This document shows, in pieces, positions 1-5,886 of a DNA stretch of 7,060 bases (positions within the stretch are counted from its first letter, which is position 1; each line of letters starts with the position of its first letter). The translations under genes and the position numbers were made by a program. The notes below the pieces were generated by a model. The model was given only the letters and a program-made list of their open reading frames with translations. It had not been told where the DNA came from and ran no database searches. The stretch is from Clostridia bacterium (lineage in GTDB: Bacteria > Bacillota > Clostridia > Christensenellales > Borkfalkiaceae), in contig JAIEAS010000112.1 in assembly GCA_029071285.1 (NCBI GenBank), positions 1 through 7,060 of the forward strand. The letters are read 5' to 3'.

Positions 1-238
1 TTTTGGATTTCGTAAGTCCCGTGCCGACGTGCCCGCCCATAGGCGTCATTGCAAGGTCCGCGCCGAGGTTGAAAAGGCTTATGCCTATAATTAAGAACAC
101 GGCGCACACCGCGAAAGCGACCGTTTCGGTTACAGACATATCGACGAGGGGCGTAAACGAAATTATAAGAACAATCGCCGCCACCGGCAAAACCGACAGC
201 ACCGATTCTTTTAATTTATGTAATAACGCCTTACCCAT
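1..238 (-). CDS. DUF1538 family membrane protein, N-terminal part (3' end off the window)
   Basis: Seen: the minus strand from an ATG at 238 reads 79 codons without a stop and runs off the left edge. The product starts MGKALLHKLKESVLSVLP and has two hydrophobic segments, about residues 13-32 and 39-58. These are followed by the conserved-looking stretch FNLGADLAMTPMGGHVG (56-72) and GLTKSK. This arrangement is characteristic of DUF1538 membrane proteins, which are found across bacteria. Known, from memory: a paired DUF1538 system (UmpA/UmpB) from Halomonas was reported to act as a Na+(Li+,K+)/H+ antiporter, but most members are uncharacterised, so transport here is only inference. The start is supported by a ribosome-binding-like GGTGGTG at 246-252 (7-nt spacer) and a good promoter at 291-319. 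The gene is therefore probably transcribed separately from the DUF4832 gene upstream, although read-through is possible. A second DUF1538 gene may follow outside the window. The open frame on the plus strand over this region is a shadow. Confidence 0.85.
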   Translation of the reverse strand, partial: MGKALLHKLKESVLSVLPVAAIVLIISFTPLVDMSVTETVAFAVCAVFLIIGISLFNLGADLAMTPMGGHVGTGLTKSK

Positions 239-267
239 TCGTATTCACCACCGTTTTTATCTTTATG

Positions 268-284
268 CAAGGCTTGACGCCTTG
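268..284 (-). other. Short stem-loop at the predicted 5' end of the DUF1538 mRNA
   Basis: CAAGGC (284-279 on the minus strand) can pair with GCCTTG (273-268) across a 5-nt loop. The predicted transcription start from the promoter at 291-319 is near 284, so this 6-bp hairpin would form the very 5' end of the message, about 30 nt before the ATG. It has no T-run on either side, so it is not a convincing terminator for the gene upstream. A role in mRNA stability is possible but only inferred. Confidence 0.45.
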
Positions 285-290
285 GAATCC

Positions 291-319
291 ATTATATCAC
301 AAAATCAAGTGCAATGCAA
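291..319 (-). promoter_or_regulatory. Sigma-A-type promoter of the DUF1538 gene (extended -10)
   Basis: Reading the minus strand, TTGCAT (319-314) is followed by a 17-bp spacer and a perfect TATAAT (296-291). A TG placed one base before the hexamer (TGATATAAT) makes an extended -10, which compensates for the weak -35 (3 of 6 matches). Predicted start is near 284, giving a leader of about 46 nt with GGTGGTG 7 nt before the ATG. The promoter lies just past the stop codon of the preceding gene. Confidence 0.65.
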
Positions 320-329
320 TAACCAAAAC

Positions 330-1730
330 CTATTTTATTTTGATATTGCCTATAAAATTCGCTTTAAATTCGTCGTTCCACACGTTTTTATTTGCAAACT
401 GCACCGTATAGTTGGGTTTGCCGTCGTCAAACTCCTCGCCGTAAAGACAGAGATAAACCGCGTACTTGCCCTTAAAGCCGCACTGCGCAGAAAAGTTTAA
501 ATTTCCGCCCTTGTAAGTACCGCAGTCAACTTCACGAACGTCGTCCCCGTTCACGAAAATAAGCCTGACCTTTTTTTCTTTCAGCATATTGCCGAAGCCG
601 ACGTTTTTTATTTTAAGGCTTACTTTAACGGTGCCGCGCTTCGATTTCAGCTTACTGCTTTTCAAAACGAGCCTGTAACCCATATGGTTCTGAATATAGT
701 CGAACGCAGTGCTTCCGTAATAAAGCCTGTCGTAACCGCAGTCCTGCGTGTAGTAAGTTTTCTGCCACTTTGCAATTTCGTTGTTGTTCCACTCGATATT
801 GAGATAGCTCAACCCCATTTCATACATTTCCGGCGTGCAGTTTTTAATATCGCGCCACTTATCGTCCGACGGATTACCGGACGTTACAACCTCGCCGCCG
901 TAGGGCAGGTGTCCGTTCTGCACGCTCATAAACTTAACTTCACGCGCCCTGTTGTTATACGTGCCGAGGTCGTTTCCAGAACCCAGATAGCCGTCGTTAA
1001 AGAGCCCGAGTCTGTAATAAAGCGATTCTTTTGGAATAACGTAACCGTCAATATCGTTTATAGTTTTATTTAAACAATTATATATAACGTCGGGCGTTCT
1101 GACTAAAATAGCAAGCCCACTGTCCGCCGTCTCATCAAGGTATTTTTTTGCAAGCGTAGCTTTAGTATCGAGTTTTGAAATTGCACTTGAATGCATTTCA
1201 CCCCAAGGTCCTATAAGCCCGACCTCCACCGCCGTTATGGTTGCGGGATATCTGTTCAGAACCCCGCTGATCTGACTTATGTGTGTACAAATCATATCCA
1301 ATGACGGCTCTTTATCTTTTGCGCCGTTGTACTTAGGGTCGTATGCAAAACGCACCACCGCGTTTTTGCCGCGCGAGCGCAAGGTCTGCAAAAGCTCTTC
1401 AATACCGTCCAGCGCGGAAGCGGTCAGCTCTTTATCTTCTATGCCGTTCACCGCCTTTGAAAACGCGCTTATGTCCGCGCGCAGATGGTAAAGCTGGGTA
1501 TTGTCGTTTATTATATTTGCGTTGTACTTTGCGCCGCTCTCCGTTACCTCGACGTAAATCGGGCGGTAAAACCCCTGGTCGGGGTTGTTTATTTTTTCAA
1601 TGCTTTCCCCCGTCTTTGAACCGACGCAGCTTAGCGGCGCCGCGATTATAATTATAACCGCTATCATTGCGGCAATCAGCGCCGACAGATAACATAAAAT
1701 TCTTTTGTCGCTCGTAGTTTCTCTCTTCAT
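330..1730 (-). CDS. Membrane-anchored DUF4874/DUF4832 protein, function unknown
   Basis: A complete 466-residue protein ending in TAG. The N-terminus has a short charged segment and one hydrophobic helix (about 11-34), so it is probably a signal anchor or signal peptide, with the rest outside the membrane. The first half matches the DUF4874 pattern: NNPDQGFYRP (48-57), a likely alpha/beta region with the strand VVRFAYD (125-131), and VGLIGPWGEMH (170-180). The second half matches DUF4832: RLGLFNDGYLGS (240-251), LPYGGEV (275-281), GYRLVLKSS (351-359), then a beta-rich tail. Known: the two domains commonly occur together and resemble TIM-barrel glycoside hydrolases followed by a beta-sandwich. 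Inference: a carbohydrate-related surface role, with Glu178 in WGE as a candidate catalytic residue; no activity is established. Cys35 in PLSC is not a good lipobox because -3 is Pro. No other plausible start is seen, and the gene stands alone behind its own promoter. Confidence 0.85.
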   Translation of the reverse strand: MKRETTSDKRILCYLSALIAAMIAVIIIIAAPLSCVGSKTGESIEKINNPDQGFYRPIYVEVTESGAKYNANIINDNTQLYHLRADISAFSKAVNGIEDKELTASALDGIEELLQTLRSRGKNAVVRFAYDPKYNGAKDKEPSLDMICTHISQISGVLNRYPATITAVEVGLIGPWGEMHSSAISKLDTKATLAKKYLDETADSGLAILVRTPDVIYNCLNKTINDIDGYVIPKESLYYRLGLFNDGYLGSGNDLGTYNNRAREVKFMSVQNGHLPYGGEVVTSGNPSDDKWRDIKNCTPEMYEMGLSYLNIEWNNNEIAKWQKTYYTQDCGYDRLYYGSTAFDYIQNHMGYRLVLKSSKLKSKRGTVKVSLKIKNVGFGNMLKEKKVRLIFVNGDDVREVDCGTYKGGNLNFSAQCGFKGKYAVYLCLYGEEFDDGKPNYTVQFANKNVWNDEFKANFIGNIKIK

Positions 1731-1739
1731 ACCTTATTT

Positions 1740-1768
1740 ATTATATCATAGGGCTCAATTTTGTTCAA
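1740..1768 (-). promoter_or_regulatory. Promoter of the DUF4832 gene, nearly leaderless
   Basis: On the minus strand, TTGAAC (1768-1763), a 17-bp spacer and TATAAT (1745-1740) form a good sigma-A promoter. TG one base before the -10 (TGATATAAT) makes it extended. The expected transcription start is around 1732-1734 and the ATG is at 1730, so the leader would be only 2-4 nt. The AAGGT directly before the ATG is too close to serve as a normal Shine-Dalgarno site. Confidence 0.65.
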
Positions 1769-1807
1769 CTGTTTTGCGCGTTTGCAAAATGATACAAAAT
1801 AACAGTA

Positions 1808-1845
1808 AATGTTTAAATATACATTTTTATGAATTAATATAAAAA
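1808..1845 (+). promoter_or_regulatory. Two tandem ArgR-box-like operators
   Basis: Two 18-mers at 1808-1825 and 1828-1845, 2 bp apart, fit the palindromic ARG-box core TGnATwwwwATnCA with one mismatch each: TGTTTAAATATACA (1810-1823) and TGAATTAATATAAA (1830-1843). Paired 18-bp boxes 2-3 bp apart are the classic arrangement for ArgR/AhrC. They lie upstream of the amino-acid importer and overlap one candidate promoter (TTTAAA 1812-1817, 17 bp, TAATAT 1835-1840). The region is AT-rich, so chance matching cannot be excluded. Confidence 0.45.
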
Positions 1846-1849
1846 TCGC

Positions 1850-1878
1850 TTGCCTTTTAAAATATGCGGTGGTAATAT
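1850..1878 (+). promoter_or_regulatory. Candidate promoter of the amino-acid ABC importer
   Basis: TTGCCT (1850-1855), a 17-bp spacer and TAATAT (1873-1878) give a moderate sigma-A-type promoter, 4 of 6 matches in each hexamer. The expected start is near 1885, with a leader of about 26 nt that contains the AGAGG ribosome-binding site at 1897-1901, 9 nt before the ATG. A second candidate (1812-1840) lies upstream inside the ArgR-like boxes; the sequence does not decide which is used. Confidence 0.45.
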
Positions 1879-1910
1879 GTTGTCATTGTTAAAAAAAGAG
1901 GTACAAAAAT

Positions 1911-2738
1911 ATGAAAATGAAAAAAGTTATTGCAGGTTTGGCAATTGCAGCAGCTGCCGCAGCAACGGCGTGCTCGTTTGCAGGATGCTCACAGGATAAG
2001 CTTACGGTTTACACCGAAGCAGGCTTCGCTCCCTTTGAATACATTTCGGGCGGAAAAATCGTGGGCGTTGACGTTGACATTATGAACGAGGTCGGCAAAA
2101 AGCTCGGCAAAAAGGTCGTTTTCGAAAACGTAAATTTCGATACCATAGTAGACGCAGTTGCAGACGGCAAGCTCACGAACGTAGGCGCGGCAGGTATTTC
2201 TGTTAACGAAGACCGTAAAGCGAAGGTTGATTTTTCAATGGAATACTACACCGCTAACCTCTACGTTATCTATCCCGCGGCGGAAGCAACGACTTACGAA
2301 AGCACCACTACCGACGGCAAAACCGGCGTTTACTGGGAGGCAATGACGGGTAAAAAGATAGGAATTCAGACCGGAACTACCGCGGATTTATTCCTTCAGG
2401 ACGAGCTGGCTGAAGGCGGCTCGCTTGCAGGCACCGGCGCAGTAAGAACTACCTTTACGAGCCTTAACGTTGCAGTTTCGGATATACCTACCAACACCAA
2501 CGTGGTTATTATCGACGAGCTTCCCGCACAGCAGTTGATTAAAAATAAATCCAACTTAAAATGCGCTCCCCTCTATTACAAGGGCGCTGACGGCGAAAAC
2601 GACGAGGCTGCTTGCGACAGTTACGCTATCGCGGTAACCAAGGGTCAGACCGAACTTCTTAATGCTATTAACGAAGTTTTGACCGAACTCGGCGAAGAAG
2701 GCATTCAGGCGCTCGTAAACAAGCACCTCGGCATCTAA
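1911..2738 (+). CDS. Amino-acid ABC transporter substrate-binding lipoprotein
   Basis: A 275-residue family 3 solute-binding protein, expected to be lipid-anchored on the outer face of the membrane, where it captures a polar amino acid for the permease encoded next. Residues 1-25 are a lipoprotein signal (MKMKK, an alanine-rich core, lipobox FAGC) with Cys26 as the lipidated residue. The mature part begins with KLTVYTEAGFAPFEY, then GVDVDI (52-57), where the usual aromatic second residue is Val. Next come GISVNEDR with Arg102 in the position that binds the ligand carboxylate, KVDFS, GKKIGIQTGTT (147-157) and Asp202 in IIDELPAQ, the likely amine-binding acid. The stretch between the first lobe and GKK (about 122-146) is longer than usual. 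The start is fixed by AGAGG at 1897-1901. Ligand is not determinable from sequence; ArgR-like boxes upstream favour arginine or a relative. First gene of a three-gene operon. Confidence 0.93.
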   Translation: MKMKKVIAGLAIAAAAAATACSFAGCSQDKLTVYTEAGFAPFEYISGGKIVGVDVDIMNEVGKKLGKKVVFENVNFDTIVDAVADGKLTNVGAAGISVNEDRKAKVDFSMEYYTANLYVIYPAAEATTYESTTTDGKTGVYWEAMTGKKIGIQTGTTADLFLQDELAEGGSLAGTGAVRTTFTSLNVAVSDIPTNTNVVIIDELPAQQLIKNKSNLKCAPLYYKGADGENDEAACDSYAIAVTKGQTELLNAINEVLTELGEEGIQALVNKHLGI

Positions 2739-2767
2739 GACCGACTGAAAAATTAAATTAAACTTAT

Positions 2768-2790
2768 AACCGGAGAAACGCTCTCCGGTT
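2768..2790 (+). terminator. Intercistronic stem-loop between SBP and permease genes
   Basis: AACCGGAGA (2768-2776) pairs perfectly with TCTCCGGTT (2782-2790) around a 5-nt loop. The following bases GTATTTGTTT give only an interrupted T-run, so termination would be partial. In binding-protein operons such hairpins commonly end or protect the SBP message so that it accumulates above the permease and ATPase. That role is inferred here. The permease ribosome-binding site (AAAGGTG, 2801-2807) lies 10 bp past the hairpin. Confidence 0.6.
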
Positions 2791-2817
2791 GTATTTGTTT
2801 AAAGGTGTATAATACTT

Positions 2818-3516
2818 ATGTTATTTAAAGATTTAGGCAAGATTTTTTCAAGCGACGAATTTCTTAATTACTATTTAGTCGGCTTCGGCAACACTCTCGC
2901 ACTCACGTTTGCAGCCGCGCTTATAGGTTTGGTGTTGGGTTTTACGGTCGCACTCGTAAAGATTGCGGCGGAACACAATAAATGGATGAAAATCCCCGCA
3001 TTTATATGCAATATCTACACCACTATCTTCCGCGGTACGCCCGTCGCATTGCAGTTGTTTTTATGGTGCTTCGTAATATTCGCAATACCGGGATTTAAAT
3101 CCTACGCGGCGATATTAGCTTTCGGAATTAACAGCGGTGCGTATATTTCCGAAAATATCCGCGCGGGCATCTCTTCCATTGACAAGGGACAGCTCGAAGC
3201 GGGCAGAGCAATCGGACTTTCGTGGACGGTTACTATGGTGCGCGTAATCCTGCCGCAGGCGGTTAAAAACATTATCCCCGCTATCGGCAACGAGATTATC
3301 GCACTCTTAAAGGAAACCGCTATTATTTCAATCGTCGGCGCAACCCCCGGTACGCTTACCTTCGACCTTAATGCCGCGGCAAACACTGTTACGTTCCAAA
3401 CGTCCTACGTTGCCGCTTACTTGGTTGCAGCGGTTATGTACCTCGTAATAGTATATATCTTCGTAATAGCACTTAAACTTATCGAAAAGAGGTTGAGAAA
3501 GAGTGAAAAGAGATAA
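2818..3516 (+). CDS. Amino-acid ABC transporter permease
   Basis: A 232-residue inner-membrane permease of the HisM/GlnP type, which would form the translocation pore, probably as a homodimer because only one permease gene is present. Hydrophobic segments lie around residues 20-47, 59-71, 76-91, 95-110, 152-178 and 195-220. The family hallmarks are present: FRGTP (71-75) after the second segment, and the cytoplasmic EAA loop that docks on the ATPase, EAGRAIGLS (127-135) ending in LPQA (145-148). KETAIIS (165-171) is also typical. The length is normal for single-domain permeases. The start is supported by AAAGGTG at 2801-2807. The 3' end overlaps the next gene by 14 bp, which suggests translational coupling. 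The preceding stem-loop may lower its expression relative to the SBP. No residues look missing. Confidence 0.93.
   Translation: MLFKDLGKIFSSDEFLNYYLVGFGNTLALTFAAALIGLVLGFTVALVKIAAEHNKWMKIPAFICNIYTTIFRGTPVALQLFLWCFVIFAIPGFKSYAAILAFGINSGAYISENIRAGISSIDKGQLEAGRAIGLSWTVTMVRVILPQAVKNIIPAIGNEIIALLKETAIISIVGATPGTLTFDLNAAANTVTFQTSYVAAYLVAAVMYLVIVYIFVIALKLIEKRLRKSEKR
3487..3505 (+). promoter_or_regulatory. Ribosome-binding site and GTG start of the ATPase gene
   Basis: AAGAGG (3487-3492) lies 10 nt before a GTG at 3503, inside the end of the permease gene. An in-frame TGA at 3494-3496 rules out any earlier start. The next candidate, the ATG at 3575, has no purine-rich sequence before it. The GTG start gives the 14-bp overlap with the permease stop codon at 3514-3516. 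Confidence 0.7.
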
Positions 3517-4405
3517 AAATCAGAAGTTTATAAAAACTCAGGTAACCCCCGTAGAACCCTACGACCCCGAAGCTATGATTGAAGTTCAGCACCTCACCAA
3601 AAAATTCGGTGATTTAAAGGTGCTTGATAATATCAGCGAAAAGATTTACGCAGGCGAAAAGGTTGCAATCATAGGACCTTCCGGCAGCGGCAAAAGTACC
3701 TTTTTGCGCTGTTTGAACGTGTTGGAAGACCCCACCGACGGCTACGTATTCTTCGACGGCAACAACCTCTGCGATCTGAGGGTGGATATAAATATTCAGC
3801 GCCGCCACATGGGAATGGTGTTCCAGCACTTCAATCTGTTCAACAATATGACCGTGCTTAAAAACATAACCTTCTCCCCCGCGCACGTGGGTTTGGAGGA
3901 TTTAAAAAAGGCTAAGCTCAAAAACTTTAAGCTGAAATTTTTAAATCTTTTCAAGGGCAAGGACAAAAAAGTGCCCGTACCCCCCTTACAGACGACGGCA
4001 AAGCAGATTAAAGAGGATGCTAAAGCAAACGCAATGAGGCTTTTAAAGCGCATAGGCTTGGAGGAAAAGGCAAACGTTTACCCCTCCACCCTTTCGGGCG
4101 GACAGAAGCAGAGAATTGCTATCGTGCGCGCCCTTGCAATGAACCCCAAGGTTATTCTGTTTGACGAACCCACTTCCGCACTCGACCCCGAAATGGTCGG
4201 CGAAGTTTTACAGCTTATAAAAGAGCTTGCCGACGACGGAATGACTATGGTAATTGTAACTCACGAAATGGGCTTTGCAAAGGAAGTTGCAACCCGCGTG
4301 CTGTTTATGGACGGCGGACACATAGTTGAACAGGCTCCTCCCGAAGAGCTTTTCGGAAATCCCAAAAACGAAAGACTGAAAGAATTTTTATCAAAAGTCC
4401 TTTAA
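3503..4405 (+). CDS. Amino-acid ABC transporter ATP-binding protein with an internal insertion
   Basis: A 300-residue ABC ATPase of the GlnQ/HisP type that powers the importer encoded upstream; it acts as a dimer on the cytoplasmic face. All motifs are intact: Walker A GPSGSGKS (58-65), Q-loop Gln108 in MVFQHFNLF, signature LSGGQ (197-201), Walker B VILFDEP (217-223), D-loop SALD (225-228) and switch His254 in VTHE. Two oddities set it apart from the usual protein of about 240-250 residues. There is a 24-residue tail before MIEVQHL. There is also an insertion of about 36 residues between the Q-loop and the signature, roughly 134-173, rich in Lys with the short segment VPVPPL (157-162). Gln108 to the signature spans 89 residues; in typical GlnQ-like proteins it is about 53. 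The frame is open throughout and the motifs are good, so this is an in-frame insertion and not decay. The GTG start is translationally coupled to the permease. A strong terminator follows directly. Confidence 0.93.
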   Translation: MKRDKNQKFIKTQVTPVEPYDPEAMIEVQHLTKKFGDLKVLDNISEKIYAGEKVAIIGPSGSGKSTFLRCLNVLEDPTDGYVFFDGNNLCDLRVDINIQRRHMGMVFQHFNLFNNMTVLKNITFSPAHVGLEDLKKAKLKNFKLKFLNLFKGKDKKVPVPPLQTTAKQIKEDAKANAMRLLKRIGLEEKANVYPSTLSGGQKQRIAIVRALAMNPKVILFDEPTSALDPEMVGEVLQLIKELADDGMTMVIVTHEMGFAKEVATRVLFMDGGHIVEQAPPEELFGNPKNERLKEFLSKVL

Positions 4406-4409
4406 AACT

Positions 4410-4447
4410 AAATCGGCGCAGCCACAAGGCTGCGCCGATTTTATATT
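4410..4447 (+). terminator. Strong hairpin terminator between convergent genes
   Basis: A 14-bp GC-rich stem (4410-4423 with 4428-4441, including GGCGCAGCC/GGCTGCGCC) closes on the tetraloop ACAA and is followed by TTTTATATT. It begins 5 bp after the ATPase stop codon and is a clear Rho-independent terminator for the ABC operon. On the minus strand the hairpin is followed by TTTAGTTTTAAA, so it can also stop the convergent MATE transcript, whose gene ends at 4462. Confidence 0.9.
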
Positions 4448-4461
4448 GTAAAATAAAACGG

Positions 4462-5796
4462 TTATGCGTATCCGTATTTTTTGCGGTAACAGATTACGAA
4501 AATTACGGTAATTATTATCGACGCAACGTCGGCGAACACACCCGCGCTCCATACGCCGTTGATACCCATTATAAGCGGCAGCGTCATTACGAAGGTAACC
4601 TGAAACACTATCGTTCTCAAAAAAGATATCAAAGCCGATATAAGCCCGTTATTCAGCGAGGTAAACAAAGAAGAACCGTAGATATTGAAGCCGCACATAA
4701 TGAAGATAACGGCGTAAATTCTGAACCCGTGCACGGCAATTTTTGTAATTTCTTCACTGTGCCTGAACATAGCCATAAGCGGATGCGCAAGCCCTTCCGT
4801 CAAGCCAAACATAGCAAACGACAGAACCGAGATAATTATAAGGCTTTTTTTGAACAGGTTTTTCATCTCGTCCCTGTTCTGCGCCCCGTAATTGTAACCC
4901 ATAAGCGGAGCAGAGCCTACGGCATAACCCATAAATATAGCAAAGAACACCATTGCAATGTAGCCCATTGCGGCGTATGCGTCCACCCCAGCGTCGCCTA
5001 TAAGAGTGCGTATCTGATAGTTGTAAAGAATAATCACCACCGCCGAGGACACGTTGGAAAAGAATTCCGAAGAGCCGTTCGTGCAGGACTTCAATACGGC
5101 TTTACCGTAAAACTTAGTTTTGGTAAGGCGCAGAAGCGATTTGTTTTTCAATGCAAAATAAATTACAGGGAACACTCCCCCGAACACCTGACTTGCCGCA
5201 GTCGCAAGCGCGGCGCCGAGAAGTCCCCATCCGCAGCCGACGACGAATATTGCGTCCAACACCATATTCAAAACGCCCGCCGACGCGGTAACGATAAGTC
5301 CTAAACGGGGCTTTTCCGCCGTAACGAAAAAGCTTTGGAAAATGTTCTGCAATATAAAGAAGGGCTGCGCGGCAAGCAAAATTCTTCCGTATAAAACGCA
5401 GTACTCATAAATAGTCCCTTCCGAGCTTCCGCAAAGAAGCGCGGCAACGGGCTCAACCGCGAACTGCCCCGCAACCGCAATTACTCCGCCTATTACGAGC
5501 GTAACATAAACGAGCAGTGAAAAATACTGGTTTGCCCTCTCTTTATCCCCTTCGCCGAGCGTTTTGGAAACGAGCGCGCTTCCGCCGGTACCGAGCATAA
5601 AGCCTATCGAGCCGAGAACCATAAACATCGGAAAAATATACTGTATGGCTGTAAAAGCGCCGTCGCCCGCAAAATTTGATACGAAAAGTCCGTCCACAAC
5701 GCTGTAAACGCTTGTGAACACCATCATAACTATCGACGGCGCGACGAATAAAAGCAGTTTTCTGTAATTGAAATGGTCCGAAAGTTGTATTCTCAT
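4462..5796 (-). CDS. MATE family efflux transporter
   Basis: A complete 444-residue integral membrane protein of the multidrug and toxin extrusion family, which exports organic compounds in exchange for Na+ or H+. Two homologous halves, each with about six hydrophobic segments, are visible. The first begins MRIQLSDHFNYRKLLLFVAPS and carries VYSVVDGLFVSNF, with an acidic residue (Asp35) in the first helix, and GTGGSALVSKTLGEGDKERANQYF-type sequence at about 69-92. The second half carries GYAVGSAPLMGYNYGAQNRDEMKNL, the matching cytoplasmic-loop motif. Length is standard for the family and no interruption is seen. Substrate cannot be predicted. The ATG at 5796 fits the usual N-terminus of this subgroup, but no Shine-Dalgarno sequence precedes it. 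Transcription starts from a perfect consensus promoter about 12 nt upstream, next to the DnaA-box cluster. The gene converges on the ABC operon and shares its terminator. Confidence 0.93.
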   Translation of the reverse strand: MRIQLSDHFNYRKLLLFVAPSIVMMVFTSVYSVVDGLFVSNFAGDGAFTAIQYIFPMFMVLGSIGFMLGTGGSALVSKTLGEGDKERANQYFSLLVYVTLVIGGVIAVAGQFAVEPVAALLCGSSEGTIYEYCVLYGRILLAAQPFFILQNIFQSFFVTAEKPRLGLIVTASAGVLNMVLDAIFVVGCGWGLLGAALATAASQVFGGVFPVIYFALKNKSLLRLTKTKFYGKAVLKSCTNGSSEFFSNVSSAVVIILYNYQIRTLIGDAGVDAYAAMGYIAMVFFAIFMGYAVGSAPLMGYNYGAQNRDEMKNLFKKSLIIISVLSFAMFGLTEGLAHPLMAMFRHSEEITKIAVHGFRIYAVIFIMCGFNIYGSSLFTSLNNGLISALISFLRTIVFQVTFVMTLPLIMGINGVWSAGVFADVASIIITVIFVICYRKKYGYA

Positions 5797-5814
5797 AGTA
5801 AAAAAATTTATCGC

Positions 5815-5843
5815 ATTATATATATTGTTTGTGTAATTGTCAA
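5815..5843 (-). promoter_or_regulatory. Perfect consensus promoter of the MATE gene
   Basis: On the minus strand TTGACA (5843-5838), exactly 17 bp, then TATAAT (5820-5815) matches the sigma-A consensus at all 12 positions. The expected start is near 5808, leaving a leader of about 12 nt (AATTTTTTTACT) before the ATG at 5796. That leader is U-rich and lacks a ribosome-binding motif. The DnaA boxes begin 44 bp upstream of the -35. Confidence 0.85.
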
Positions 5844-5886
5844 ACGATTTACGGCGTATAATAATATTTTATAAGTTTTTCGCCGA

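Noticed and set aside
3..500. Plus-strand open frame of 165 codons at the left edge
   Set aside because: It covers the 3' end of the DUF4832 gene, an intergenic promoter and the DUF1538 start, all supported on the minus strand. Its product shows no recognisable domain.
1623..1634. PLSC at residues 32-35 of the DUF4832 protein as a lipobox
   Set aside because: Pro at -3 and Leu at -2 do not fit the usual [LVI][ASTVI][GAS]C pattern; a signal anchor is more likely.
684..1651. Plus-strand open frames opposite the DUF4832 gene (684-1073, 1279-1491, 1343-1651)
   Set aside because: Antisense shadows of a well-supported coding frame; low-complexity or Arg-rich products with no family resemblance.
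2808..2813. TATAAT just before the permease ATG as an internal promoter
   Set aside because: No acceptable -35 at 16-18 bp (CCGGTT at 17 bp), and transcription would start at or beyond the ATG; it falls in the ribosome-binding spacer.
3102..4053. Minus-strand open frames opposite the permease and ATPase genes
   Set aside because: They lie wholly inside genes with intact ABC motifs and have no resemblance to known proteins.
4729..5304. Plus-strand 191-codon frame opposite the MATE gene
   Set aside because: The MATE frame is full length with both repeat motifs; this product is rich in His, Arg and Lys, as expected from the antisense of a membrane protein.
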